Shown: one piece after another, positions 1-11,474 of the stretch | How positions within the stretch are numbered: position 1 is the stretch's first letter | Layout of the letters: every line of letters begins with the position of its first letter | From: Pseudomonadota bacterium | GTDB lineage: Bacteria > Pseudomonadota > Gammaproteobacteria > Burkholderiales > Burkholderiaceae_C | Length of the DNA: 33,261 nt | NCBI GenBank assembly: GCA_020161215.1 | Contig: JAIUOM010000035.1 | Location: forward strand, 1-33,261 | Reading direction: 5' to 3' | Program-made: the position numbers and the translations under genes | The notes under the pieces: generated by a model | What the model saw: the letters and a program-made list of their open reading frames with translations, nothing else | Told to the model about the DNA's origin: nothing | Databases searched by the model: none

Positions 1-2
1 GC

Positions 3-473
3 CAGTTCGAACGACGCAACGAACGAACCAATGTTGGCGTCGACCCGCGCAGACTTCTGGAAGCGAAGCCGACCGATGTGTTGCCGAAGCCATCGCCGGA
101 AGCAGAGGCCGCCTTTCTGGCCAGGCCGCAGCCAGCCCCCAGCGAGGCCGAGCCACGAACCACCCGGTCGCGCGCCTTCCTGATTCTTCCGGTGCTCTTC
201 ATTGCCCTCGGCGTCGCGTGGGGCGTCTCTCGACTGTTTCAGGACCCAGTCGTGATTGATGAGCAGAAGCCGGTTCTGCCGCCAATCGTTCTTCCTCCTC
301 CGGTCGTGCTGCCCGTTCTCGAGCCCGTCGATTCTGGCAGCTCCGGTGAGGAACTCGCGCCTGTCAATCCTGTCATCGTTCAGAAGGTGAAGCCGCCACC
401 GGTTCGCACCTGTGTTCCGAATCAGGCCTGGCGCGACCGCATGGCGGCGCGCCCCAGCGCGGCGGCCTGGTAA
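3..473 (+). CDS. C-terminal part of a membrane-anchored proline-rich protein (5' partial)
   Basis: The reading frame is open to the left edge, so the true start lies outside the window; a GTG at 78 is an internal alternative but is not needed. The visible 156 residues have a charged N-terminal stretch, one hydrophobic segment (AFLILPVLFIALGVAWGV) that reads as a single transmembrane helix, and a proline/valine-rich tail (PPIVLPPPVVLPVLEPV) ending in a short basic segment with two cysteine/tryptophan landmarks (RTCVPNQAWRDRM). This is the architecture of a cytoplasmic domain joined to a periplasmic tail, as in membrane-anchored kinases or secretion accessory proteins, but the catalytic part is missing and I do not recognise the family. 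It converges with the antiporter gene, and a dispersed repeat separates the two. Confidence 0.55.
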   Translation, partial: QFERRNERTNVGVDPRRLLEAKPTDVLPKPSPEAEAAFLARPQPAPSEAEPRTTRSRAFLILPVLFIALGVAWGVSRLFQDPVVIDEQKPVLPPIVLPPPVVLPVLEPVDSGSSGEELAPVNPVIVQKVKPPPVRTCVPNQAWRDRMAARPSAAAW

Positions 474-490
474 AGCCGCGTCGATTTCAG

Positions 491-548
491 GTCAAATTGG
501 CCGTAGGCCGGCGTGGATATTTCCTATATAGCTATTAAATCATAGCAT
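491..548 (+). repeat. Dispersed GCTATTAAAT element, copy A
   Basis: The copy shows the family's shared parts: TCAAATTGGCC, then GGCGTGGAT, about 13 variable bases, then AGCTATTAAATCATAGC. The last part can pair as GCTAT/ATAGC. It lies between two convergent genes and abuts the antiporter stop codon. Confidence 0.7.
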
Positions 549-2387
549 TCAGGCCGCCGCTTCGGCCACCCCATCGCCGTTCTTGCCGTTCGCGGCCTTG
601 GGCCCGCGCTGGGTCGGCGGGGCGAAGTACAGGGCCGTCCAGCCGTTTTCCACCTTGAAGCGCTGCTCCGACGAGTACAGGCGGAAATCGCCCTTGGGCG
701 TGATGCCGCCCAGCAGCAGCCATTCCGGGTCCAGCTCGTCCAGACGGCTCTTCATCACCTCCCAGCCGTGCGCTTCGCTGATGCGGGTGTGCTGGATGGT
801 CCAGCCGGCGGTCATGCGCTCTTGCAGAAAACCGTAGTTGGCGTTGCTGGCAAAGGCGAAATAGCCGCGCATGTCGATGGCCAGGCGCTTGAACTCCTGC
901 GACGAGGCGCTTTGCGTGGCGATCTGGAAGGTGCGGTGGTGGCCGAAGGCGTAGCCCTTGGCCTTGCACACCAGGGCGTTGTAAAAATCGTTCTCGGTGG
1001 CGCACAGCAGGTGGTTCAGGCGCATTACGTCCAGGCGGTGCTCGGTTTCCTCGGACAGCAGCTCGCCGTAGTGCACCGGCACGCCGGCCATGCGCGCGGC
1101 TTTCAGGTGTTCCCACACGCCGTCGGTCAGCCGCACCTCGATTTCCTGGCGCTGCAGGGCGCGCGCCAGGGCCAGCGAGAAGTCGGACGCGCCGACGATC
1201 AGCAGGCCGTTGTGCTGGTCGGACGCGAGCTTCAGCCGGCGCGCCATCGGGCCGATGGTCAGCCCATGCGCCAGCACCGTGGTCATGATGACCAGGAACA
1301 CGATGGGCAGCAGCCGGTCGGCGTCCGGGTAGCCGGCCGCCACCAGGCCGGGGCCGAACAGCCCGGCCGTGGCCGCCGCCACGATGCCGCGCGGCGCCAC
1401 CCAGCCCAGCAGCAGCTTGTCTTGCCAGCGCACCTTGGCGCCCAACGTGGCCAGCAGGATGGTGAGCGGGCGCACCAGCACCAGCAGCAGCACCACGAAC
1501 AGCACCGCGCGCCAGTCGATCACCATCAGGTGCTGGGCGCCCAGCTGCGCCGGAATGATGATGAACAGCGCCGACAGCAGCACCACCGTCAGGTTTTCCT
1601 TGAAGCGCTGCAGCGCCTCGCGCTCGACCAGCTGCATGTTGCCGATGACCATGCCCATCACCGTCACCGACAGCAGGCCGGCTTCGTGCTGCACCTTGTT
1701 GGACGCCCAGTACACCACCAGCACCAGCACGATCAGGATCGGCGCCTTCAGGTGCACCGGCACCGCCCCGCGCCGGTACAGCCAGCCGGTGAGCCAGCCG
1801 CCGGCGCCGCCCAGGCCGGCGCCCACCACCAGCGCCACCGCCAGGTGCCACAGGCTGTTGCCCACGCCGGAGCCGTCGCCGGTGAAGTACTGGTAGCTCA
1901 GCACCGCCAGCAGCACGCCCATGGGGTCGTTGACGATGCCCTCCCATTTCAGCAGGGCGGCCGATTCCTTGTTCATGCGCGCCTGGCGCAGCAGCGGCAA
2001 GATCACCGTCGGGCCGGTCACCACCAGGATGGCGGCCAGCACGATGGACACCGGCCAGGACAGCCCGGCCACGTAGTGCGCGGCCACGCTGGTCATGCCC
2101 CAGGCCAGGGGCGGGCCCAGCAGCACCAGGCGCCGCACGCCGACGCGCACGTGGCGCAGCTCGCCCAGTTTCAGGTCCATGCCACCCTCGAACAGGATGA
2201 TGGCCACGCCCAGGCCGATCAGCGCGTTCAAGTCCTCGGGCGAGGAACTGGGTGGAATCACCCCGGTGAGCGGCCCCAGCAGCAGGCCGCCGGCGATCAG
2301 CATCACGATGGCCGGCAGGTTGATGCGCCAGGCCAGCCATTGGCTGAACAGACCAGCGGTGAGAACGATGAGCAGTAGTTTTGCCAT
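549..2387 (-). CDS. Cation:proton antiporter (CPA1/NhaP-like) with C-terminal RCK-like domain
   Basis: This 612-residue inner-membrane protein should exchange Na+ or K+ for H+. The first 370 or so residues form about a dozen hydrophobic helices. They include ILFEGGMDLKL near residues 64-74 and the paired Asn-Asp of GIVNDPMG (N153, D154), the ion-binding position of CPA1 exchangers. The C-terminal part begins GLLIVGASDFSLALARAL, a Rossmann-like start resembling RCK/TrkA-N domains but with GxSxxxxxA rather than strict GxGxxG; nucleotide binding is therefore uncertain. I chose the start MAKLLLIVLTAG because the first helix begins there. A longer version starting at 2492 would begin inside a dispersed repeat and add non-conserved residues. 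No clear Shine-Dalgarno sequence precedes the chosen ATG. The gene stands alone, divergent from the small secreted protein. Confidence 0.85.
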   Translation of the reverse strand: MAKLLLIVLTAGLFSQWLAWRINLPAIVMLIAGGLLLGPLTGVIPPSSSPEDLNALIGLGVAIILFEGGMDLKLGELRHVRVGVRRLVLLGPPLAWGMTSVAAHYVAGLSWPVSIVLAAILVVTGPTVILPLLRQARMNKESAALLKWEGIVNDPMGVLLAVLSYQYFTGDGSGVGNSLWHLAVALVVGAGLGGAGGWLTGWLYRRGAVPVHLKAPILIVLVLVVYWASNKVQHEAGLLSVTVMGMVIGNMQLVEREALQRFKENLTVVLLSALFIIIPAQLGAQHLMVIDWRAVLFVVLLLVLVRPLTILLATLGAKVRWQDKLLLGWVAPRGIVAAATAGLFGPGLVAAGYPDADRLLPIVFLVIMTTVLAHGLTIGPMARRLKLASDQHNGLLIVGASDFSLALARALQRQEIEVRLTDGVWEHLKAARMAGVPVHYGELLSEETEHRLDVMRLNHLLCATENDFYNALVCKAKGYAFGHHRTFQIATQSASSQEFKRLAIDMRGYFAFASNANYGFLQERMTAGWTIQHTRISEAHGWEVMKSRLDELDPEWLLLGGITPKGDFRLYSSEQRFKVENGWTALYFAPPTQRGPKAANGKNGDGVAEAAA

Positions 2388-2771
2388 GCGGGAAAGAAAA
2401 GGGGATCGGTCGGGCCCGTGCCAGGGCCTTCGGCTTGCGGAAGATGATAGCCGCCCCCCGGAATTCGGCCCGGGGTCGATTTCATGTATCAAAATCGGGG
2501 TTGGCCAGCGTGCAATCTACCACGGTAGCTATTTAAACAAGAGCAAAAAAGCCCTTCACCGGCCGGGGGACACTGGCGTTCGGGGTGTTGTCCGACAACC
2601 GGCGCCGGGCCCGGACGACCCCGGCCAGCGCGGCCCGTTTTACACTGCTTGCACGGGCTTTCGGCGCGCCGGCTGGCGAAAATCGCCCGCATCAACCCTT
2701 TGGCGCGCCGAGACGTTAAGACAGCACCCCCGCCCGGCCCGCTGGCGGGGATGAATTCCGGGAGCACACCT
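2388..2771. other. Intergenic region between antiporter and small secreted protein
   Basis: This divergent intergenic region holds one dispersed repeat copy and otherwise GC-rich sequence with no convincing gene. TACACT at 2642-2647 could be a -10 box for the rightward gene, but I see no matching -35 box. Confidence 0.5.
2488..2546 (+). repeat. Dispersed GCTATTAAAT element, copy B
   Basis: The copy has TCAAAATCGG, GGCCAGCGTGCAAT, a short spacer, then GGTAGCTATTTAAACAAGAGC. The last part can pair imperfectly as GCTATT/AAGAGC. It lies between two divergent genes. Confidence 0.65.
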
Positions 2772-3179
2772 ATGACATGGCAACACTTCACCGCTCAACT
2801 GCGTCGGCGCGGCCTGCTGCTGACCGGCGCCGCCGCGCTCGGCATGGGCCTGCTGGGCGCCGCCGCGCCGGCCGCCGCCCAAACCCACTGGGGCGGCCTG
2901 GCCTGGGGCGAGGCCCAGGACCAGGCGCTGTACCAGTTGGCCGACAGCCGCGAATGGCGTGAGCGCCGCCGCTGGGAACGCGAGCGGGAGCGCGAACGCG
3001 AACGGCGCCGGCGCGACAACCGCTGGGACAACCGCTACGACAACCACGATCGCTACGACCGCGACTGGGGCGATCGCCGGGGCTACAAACCCTACAACGG
3101 CAACCCCGACATGCAGCGCGGCACCGGCGAGCTGGGCCAGATGCCCGGGCGCGGCGACACGCGCGGCTGGGGCGGCTGA
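2772..3179 (+). CDS. Small secreted Arg/Glu/Asp-rich protein of unknown function
   Basis: The gene encodes 135 residues and has no family I recognise. The start is supported by GGGAG about nine bases upstream. Residues 1-36 form a signal peptide: basic LRRRG, a long hydrophobic Ala/Gly/Leu stretch, and a probable cleavage site AAA|Q. The mature part begins with a short ordinary segment (THWGGLAWGEAQDQALYQLAD) and then becomes extreme low-complexity sequence. First comes a run of alternating Arg and Glu around residues 65-83, then Asp/Arg/Asn/Tyr-rich repeats (DNRWDNRYDNHDRYDRD), then a Gly-rich tail. The charged repeats suggest an unstructured periplasmic or cell-surface protein that could bind metal or polyanions, but that is speculation. 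A strong terminator follows directly. Confidence 0.7.
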   Translation: MTWQHFTAQLRRRGLLLTGAAALGMGLLGAAAPAAAQTHWGGLAWGEAQDQALYQLADSREWRERRRWERERERERERRRRDNRWDNRYDNHDRYDRDWGDRRGYKPYNGNPDMQRGTGELGQMPGRGDTRGWGG

Positions 3180-3205
3180 ACCCAGCCCTTGCCACCCCCG
3201 GCCCC

Positions 3206-3231
3206 AGGCCGCGCCACCCGCGCGGCCTTTT

Positions 3232-3233
<2 letters not shown>
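3206..3233 (+). terminator. Rho-independent terminator after the small secreted protein
   Basis: Perfect eight-base arms AGGCCGCG/CGCGGCCT enclose a seven-base loop and are followed by TTTTTT. The T run overlaps the stop codon of uvrA on the other strand. No T run follows on the minus strand, so it should stop only rightward transcription. Confidence 0.85.
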
Positions 3234-6228
<2,995 letters not shown>

Positions 6229-6412
6229 GAAAAAATGGGTAACCTTTGATTATCGGTCGGCGCCGGACTTCCCGCCGCCCGAGGCGGTATACGCGCGACC
6301 ACGTACAGACAATCCCCCAGGCCCAGGATAGATTTCGCGTTGGTCGCCCGCCATGCCTGCGCACACGCGGCGGATGCACCCTGACACCCGTGCGCGAAAA
6401 CCCGGTTTTTTC

Positions 6413-7750
6413 ATGCTCAACGTCGACCATATCGAGGTCAACCCCCAGGCGCAGAAGGCGGCGCCCTGGTACAAAATCCTCTACGTCCAAGTCATCGTCG
6501 CCATCGTGCTGGGCATTGCCCTCGGCCAGTTCTATCCCCAACTGGGCGAGCAGATGAAGCCGCTGGGCGATGCTTTCATCAAGCTGGTGAAGATGATCAT
6601 CGCGCCGGTGATCTTTTTGACCGTGGTCACCGGCATCGCCGGCATGACCAACATGAAGTCGGTGGGCCGCGTGGCCGGCAAGGCGATGATCTACTTCATC
6701 ACCTTCTCCACGCTGGCGCTGGTGGTGGGCCTGATCGTGGCCAACACCGTGCAGCCCGGCACCGGCCTGCACATCGACCCCAAGTCGCTGGACGGCTCCA
6801 AGGTCAGCAGCTACGTCAGCAAGGCGCACGACACCACGCTGACCGGCTTTTTGCTCAACATCATCCCGGACACCCTGGTCAGCCCGCTGGTGGGCAACGA
6901 CATCCTGCAGGTGCTGTTTGTCGCCATCCTGTTCGGTATTGCGCTGGCCAGCGTGGGCGACATGGGGCGCCCGGTGTTCGAGTTTCTGGAGTCGTTCTCG
7001 GTGCCGGTGTTCAAGCTGGTCGGCATCCTGATGAAGTTCGCGCCCATCGGTGCGTTTGGCGCCATGGCCTTCACCATCGGCAAGTACGGCATCAAGTCGG
7101 TCGGCAACCTGGCCATGCTGGTGGCCACCTTCTACATCACCTCGCTGCTGTTCGTGCTGGTGGTGCTGGGGGCGGTGGCCTACTTCAACCGCTTTTCCAT
7201 CCTCAAGCTGATCCGCTACCTGAAGGACGAGCTGCTGCTGGTGCTGGGCACCAGTTCGTCCGAATCGGCCCTGCCGGCGCTGATGTACAAGATGGAAGCC
7301 GCCGGTTGCCCCAAACCCGTGGTGGGCCTGGTGGTGCCCATGGGCTACTCGTTCAACCTGGACGGCACCAACATCTACATGACGCTGGCGGCGCTGTTCA
7401 TCGCCCAGGCGCTGGATATTCCGCTGACTTTGCAGCAGCAGGTCATCCTGCTGCTGGTGGCCATGCTCAGCTCCAAGGGTGCGGCGGGTGTCACCGGCGC
7501 CGGCTTCATCACCCTGGCGGCCACCCTGGCCGTGGTGCCCGACGTGCCGGTGGCCGGCATGACCCTGATCCTGGGCATCGACCGCTTCATGTCCGAATGC
7601 CGTTCGCTGACCAACTTCGTCGGCAACGCCGTGGCCACGGTGGTGGTCTCGCGCTGGGACGGCCAGCTGGACGCCGAGCGCCTGAACACCGTGCTGGGCG
7701 ATCCGAGCAGTGTGAAGGCGCCGCAGCACGGGCGGGCGCCGGTGCATTGA
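6413..7750 (+). CDS. dctA: C4-dicarboxylate/amino acid:cation symporter (DctA-like, DAACS family)
   Basis: This 445-residue inner-membrane protein should take up succinate, fumarate, malate or acidic amino acids together with Na+ or H+. Family hallmarks are the serine-rich re-entrant loop [13 protein letters not shown] (residues 279-291) and the signature [14 protein letters not shown] (N315-L-D-G-T), followed by the second re-entrant loop [13 protein letters not shown] and the late [16 protein letters not shown] motif. These residues bind substrate and cation in GltPh-type transporters. I chose [10 protein letters not shown] as the start because the conserved region begins soon after it. ATGs at 6353 and 6374 in the same frame would add 13-20 arginine-rich residues, and none of the three has a strong ribosome binding site. 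It is divergent from uvrA. With malic enzyme elsewhere in the window it fits growth on organic acids. Confidence 0.88.
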   Translation: MLNVDHIEVNPQAQKAAPWYKILYVQVIVAIVLGIALGQFYPQLGEQMKPLGDAFIKLVKMIIAPVIFLTVVTGIAGMTNMKSVGRVAGKAMIYFITFSTLALVVGLIVANTVQPGTGLHIDPKSLDGSKVSSYVSKAHDTTLTGFLLNIIPDTLVSPLVGNDILQVLFVAILFGIALASVGDMGRPVFEFLESFSVPVFKLVGILMKFAPIGAFGAMAFTIGKYGIKSVGNLAMLVATFYITSLLFVLVVLGAVAYFNRFSILKLIRYLKDELLLVLGTSSSESALPALMYKMEAAGCPKPVVGLVVPMGYSFNLDGTNIYMTLAALFIAQALDIPLTLQQQVILLLVAMLSSKGAAGVTGAGFITLAATLAVVPDVPVAGMTLILGIDRFMSECRSLTNFVGNAVATVVVSRWDGQLDAERLNTVLGDPSSVKAPQHGRAPVH

Positions 7751-8059
7751 GCTCCCCCCGAAGCGCCTGAAGGCGCCTCCCCCAGGGGGCGGGCCGGCCG
7801 CTTCGGGGCGGCCGTGCGCAGCGGCCCCGCGCGTGACCTGCGCCGCGGCCCTTCGAGGTGGCGCGTGGGCGGTTTGGGCGAATTAATGGCCAGATGTCGG
7901 CGTGGATAAATCGTTTATTGCTATTATTAACGTAGCAATTACCGGACGGATCTGAGATTCATCCTGGTGCGCCTAAATGGCCGCAGATGCTAGAACGACC
8001 AGCGCGGAAAGCTGTCAAATTTGAAGTAATTGGGCCGTCCGACGGACGCCTCATCCCGC
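7751..8059. other. Convergent intergenic region between dctA and the aldo/keto reductase gene
   Basis: The first part (about 7751-7862) is very GC-rich with several short inverted repeats (GGCGCC, CCCCC-A-GGGGG, GGCCGGCC). It resembles the GC-rich hairpin between sbp1 and cysT. No T run follows, so it is not a canonical terminator. Dispersed copy C follows. In the rest I see no gene. Confidence 0.5.
7881..7941 (+). repeat. Dispersed GCTATTAAAT element, copy C
   Basis: The copy has GGCCAGATGTCGGCGTGGAT, then ATTGCTATTATTAACGTAGCAAT. The latter contains perfect seven-base arms ATTGCTA/TAGCAAT. It is closely similar to copy G and lies between convergent genes. Confidence 0.75.
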
Positions 8060-9067
<1,008 letters not shown>

Positions 9068-9110
9068 CGAGGCATCTCCAGTGCAGGGTTGGACACAGGC
9101 GCTCAGTATG

Positions 9111-9150
9111 GTTTGATGTTTGACATTTGATAATCCGCCAATCATCAAAC
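9111..9150. promoter_or_regulatory. Probable LysR operator between the aldo/keto reductase and LysR genes
   Basis: Perfect seven-base arms GTTTGAT (9111-9117) and ATCAAAC (9144-9150) flank a third TTTGAT at 9126-9131. Repeats of this half-site in a 100-bp divergent intergenic region fit LysR binding to both promoters. It is inferred from sequence symmetry alone. Confidence 0.55.
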
Positions 9151-9169
9151 GACTTGCTGAACAAAATTC

Positions 9170-10084
9170 ATGAATCAGCCCGCCGACAACCTGCCGCTGG
9201 CCGAGCTGCAGGCCTTTGCCGCCGTGGCCGAGGCGCGCAGTTTTCGCCAGGGCGCGGCACGCCTGGGGGTCTCGCCCTCAGCCCTGAGCCACGCCGTGCG
9301 CAGTCTGGAGGGGCGCTTGGGCGTGCGCCTGCTGCACCGCACCACCCGCAGCGTGGCGCCCACCGAGGCCGGCGCGCGCATCCTGGCGACACTGGCGCCC
9401 GCGCTGCTCGACATCCGTCACGCCGTGGACGACGCCGTGTCGCAGGCCAGCACGCCGCAGGGCCGGTTGCGCTTGTCCACGCCGCGCGTGCCGGCCCGGC
9501 TGGTGCTGGGGCCCCTGGTGGAGGGCTTTTTGCGCGCCCACCCGCGCATGGTGGTGGAGCTGGTGTGCGACGACGCGCTGGTCGACATCGTGGCCGAGGG
9601 CTTTGACGCTGGCGTGCGGTTTGGCGAGAGCCTGCAGGCCGACATGGTGGCGCTGCCGCTGGGCGCGCCGCAGCGCTTCATCGTCGTGGCAGCGCCGGCC
9701 TACGTCGCCGAGCACGGCGCCCCCGCCACGCCAGACGACTTGGCGCAACACCGCTGCATCGGCCTACGCTTCGCCAGCGGGCGGCGCTACGCCTGGCAGC
9801 TGGGGCGCGGGGCCGAAGCGCTGCAACTGCAGGTGGCGGGGCCGCTCACCGTCAACGACGACATGCTGACCCTGCAAGCAGCCGAGGCGGGCCTGGGTCT
9901 GGCCTATGTCTACGCGGCGCAGGCCGCGCCCGCACTGGCGGCGGGCCGGCTGGTGTCTGTGCTGGCCGACTGGGCACCGCCGGCCGAGCCCTTGTATCTG
10001 TACTACCCCAGCCGGCGCCTGCAACCGGCCGGTCTGCAGGCCTTCATCGACTGGGTGCGCGCGGCCGCGCCCCAGGCCGGATAA
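9170..10084 (+). CDS. LysR-family transcriptional regulator
   Basis: The 304-residue protein has the LysR layout: an N-terminal winged helix-turn-helix (FRQGAARLGVSPSALSHAVR and the wing LGVRLLHRTTRSVAPTEAG, residues about 24-68) followed by a two-lobed periplasmic-binding-like sensor domain. The DNA-binding helix with SALSHAVRSLEGRLGVRLL is typical of the AaeR/DmlR-like group common in Burkholderiales. It is divergent from the aldo/keto reductase gene with a palindromic site between them, so that gene is its likely target and is probably induced by the compound it reduces. The ATG has no strong ribosome binding site upstream. Confidence 0.9.
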   Translation: MNQPADNLPLAELQAFAAVAEARSFRQGAARLGVSPSALSHAVRSLEGRLGVRLLHRTTRSVAPTEAGARILATLAPALLDIRHAVDDAVSQASTPQGRLRLSTPRVPARLVLGPLVEGFLRAHPRMVVELVCDDALVDIVAEGFDAGVRFGESLQADMVALPLGAPQRFIVVAAPAYVAEHGAPATPDDLAQHRCIGLRFASGRRYAWQLGRGAEALQLQVAGPLTVNDDMLTLQAAEAGLGLAYVYAAQAAPALAAGRLVSVLADWAPPAEPLYLYYPSRRLQPAGLQAFIDWVRAAAPQAG

Positions 10085-10089
10085 TCGGG

Positions 10090-10147
10090 CTCAAATGGGC
10101 CGTTCAGGCACTACCTTCAAGCCACATAAGCTACCAAAAGCATAGTG
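10090..10147 (+). repeat. Dispersed GCTATTAAAT element, copy E (diverged)
   Basis: The copy has TCAAATGGGCCGTTCAGGC at one end and AAGCTACCAAAAGCATAG at the other, in family order and spacing. The middle is diverged. It lies between two rightward genes. Confidence 0.55.
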
Positions 10148-10220
10148 CCCGCACGTACCCGACAATAGCCCCTGGCCGGCGCGCCACAGCGCCGCCGCCC
10201 CCTCCCAGCGCCTGCCCCCG

Positions 10221-11474
10221 ATGTCCGCCGCGAAGCCTTCCGCCTCCCCCGCCTCTTCCTCGCACCAGATGACGCCCGCCGAGCGCCGCGCCAGCCAGTC
10301 GCTGGCGGCGATCTTCGCGCTGCGCATGCTGGGCTTGTTCCTGGTGCTGCCGGTGTTCGCGCTGGAAGCGCGCAAGTACCCGGGCGGCGACGATCCGGCC
10401 CTGATCGGCCTGGCCATGGGCATCTACGGCCTGACCCAGGCGGTGATGCAGGTGCCGCTGGGCTTGGCCTCGGACCGGCTGGGGCGCAAGCGCGTGATCG
10501 TGGCCGGTCTGCTGGTGTTTGCCGCCGGCAGCCTGCTGGCGGCCTTCGCCGACACCCTGCACATGCTGCTGGCCGGGCGCGCGCTGCAAGGCGCCGGCGC
10601 GGTGTCGGCGGCGGTGACGGCGCTGCTGGCCGACCTGACGCGCGACGAGGTGCGCACCAAGGGCATGGCCCTGGTCGGCATGAGCATCGGCCTGACTTTC
10701 GCCATCTCGCTGATGGCCGCGCCGCCGCTGGCCGGCTGGCTGGGGCTGTCCGGGCTGTTCGGGCTGACGGCGCTGCTGGCGCTGCTGGGCATCGCGGCCC
10801 TGCTGCGCTGGACCCCGTCCGAGCCGGCGCGCCACGCCGACCAGCCGCGCGGCCGCCTGGCCGACGTGTGGGCGCACCCGCGCCTGTGGCGGCTGGATCT
10901 GGGCGTGTTCGTGCTGCACACCGTGCAAATGGCCATGTGGGTGGTGGTGCCCGGTCTGCTGGTGCAGGCCGGCCTGCCCAAGGCGGCGCACTGGCATGTC
11001 TACCTGCCGGCGGTGCTGGGCTCTTTCGTGCTGATGGGCGGGCTGTTCGCGCTGGAGCGGCGCGGCCACCTGCTGGCCGTCTGGCGCGCCGCCATTGCCC
11101 TGCTGTTGCTGGTGCAGACGGCGCTGGCGCTGCTGACGCCGCAAGCGCCCGGGCTGTGGGCACTGGGCGCGGTGCTGTTCTTCTTCTTCGTGGCCTTCAA
11201 CATCCTGGAGGCCAGCCAGCCCAGCCTGGTGTCGCGCCTGGCCCCGCCCGAGGCGCGCGGCGCGGCCTTGGGCATGTACAACACGCTGCAGTCGCTGGGG
11301 CTGTTTGCCGGCGGCGCGCTGGGCGGCGTGGTGCTCAAGGGCTGGGGGGCGCCGGCGGTGTTTGGTCTGACGGCGCTGCTGGCCCTGGCGTGGCTGGTGC
11401 TGGGCTGGGCGCAGCCGATGCCGGCGACGCCTGCGCCTGTGCCCGAGCCCGATCGCCCCCCGACTCGTCCGTGA
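10221..11474 (+). CDS. Major facilitator superfamily exporter (YajR-like)
   Basis: This 417-residue inner-membrane protein has about twelve hydrophobic helices in two halves, starting at LAAIFALRMLGLFLVLPVFA. The loop between helices 2 and 3 carries the MFS motif A (GLASDRLGRKRV, residues about 80-91), which indicates a proton-driven drug/metabolite exporter. The substrate is unknown. As I recall, an MFS gene of this type often lies between uvrA and ssb in Burkholderiales, which supports vertical inheritance. No clear ribosome binding site precedes the ATG; ATG at 10269 (MTPAERRASQ) is an alternative start. The last 140 bases overlap tail-to-tail with the chloride channel gene. Confidence 0.9.
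   Translation: MSAAKPSASPASSSHQMTPAERRASQSLAAIFALRMLGLFLVLPVFALEARKYPGGDDPALIGLAMGIYGLTQAVMQVPLGLASDRLGRKRVIVAGLLVFAAGSLLAAFADTLHMLLAGRALQGAGAVSAAVTALLADLTRDEVRTKGMALVGMSIGLTFAISLMAAPPLAGWLGLSGLFGLTALLALLGIAALLRWTPSEPARHADQPRGRLADVWAHPRLWRLDLGVFVLHTVQMAMWVVVPGLLVQAGLPKAAHWHVYLPAVLGSFVLMGGLFALERRGHLLAVWRAAIALLLLVQTALALLTPQAPGLWALGAVLFFFFVAFNILEASQPSLVSRLAPPEARGAALGMYNTLQSLGLFAGGALGGVVLKGWGAPAVFGLTALLALAWLVLGWAQPMPATPAPVPEPDRPPTRP

Noticed and set aside
768-2378. Long open frame opposite the antiporter gene
   Set aside because: Gln/His-rich translation with no recognisable domain; a GC-bias shadow of the antiporter gene, which has clear family motifs.
6229-6352. LexA box for uvrA
   Set aside because: Minus strand has CTGT but no ACAG eight bases later.
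8015-8040. Another dispersed repeat copy
   Set aside because: TCAAATTT and GGGCCGT are present but no GCTAT hairpin end follows at the right distance.
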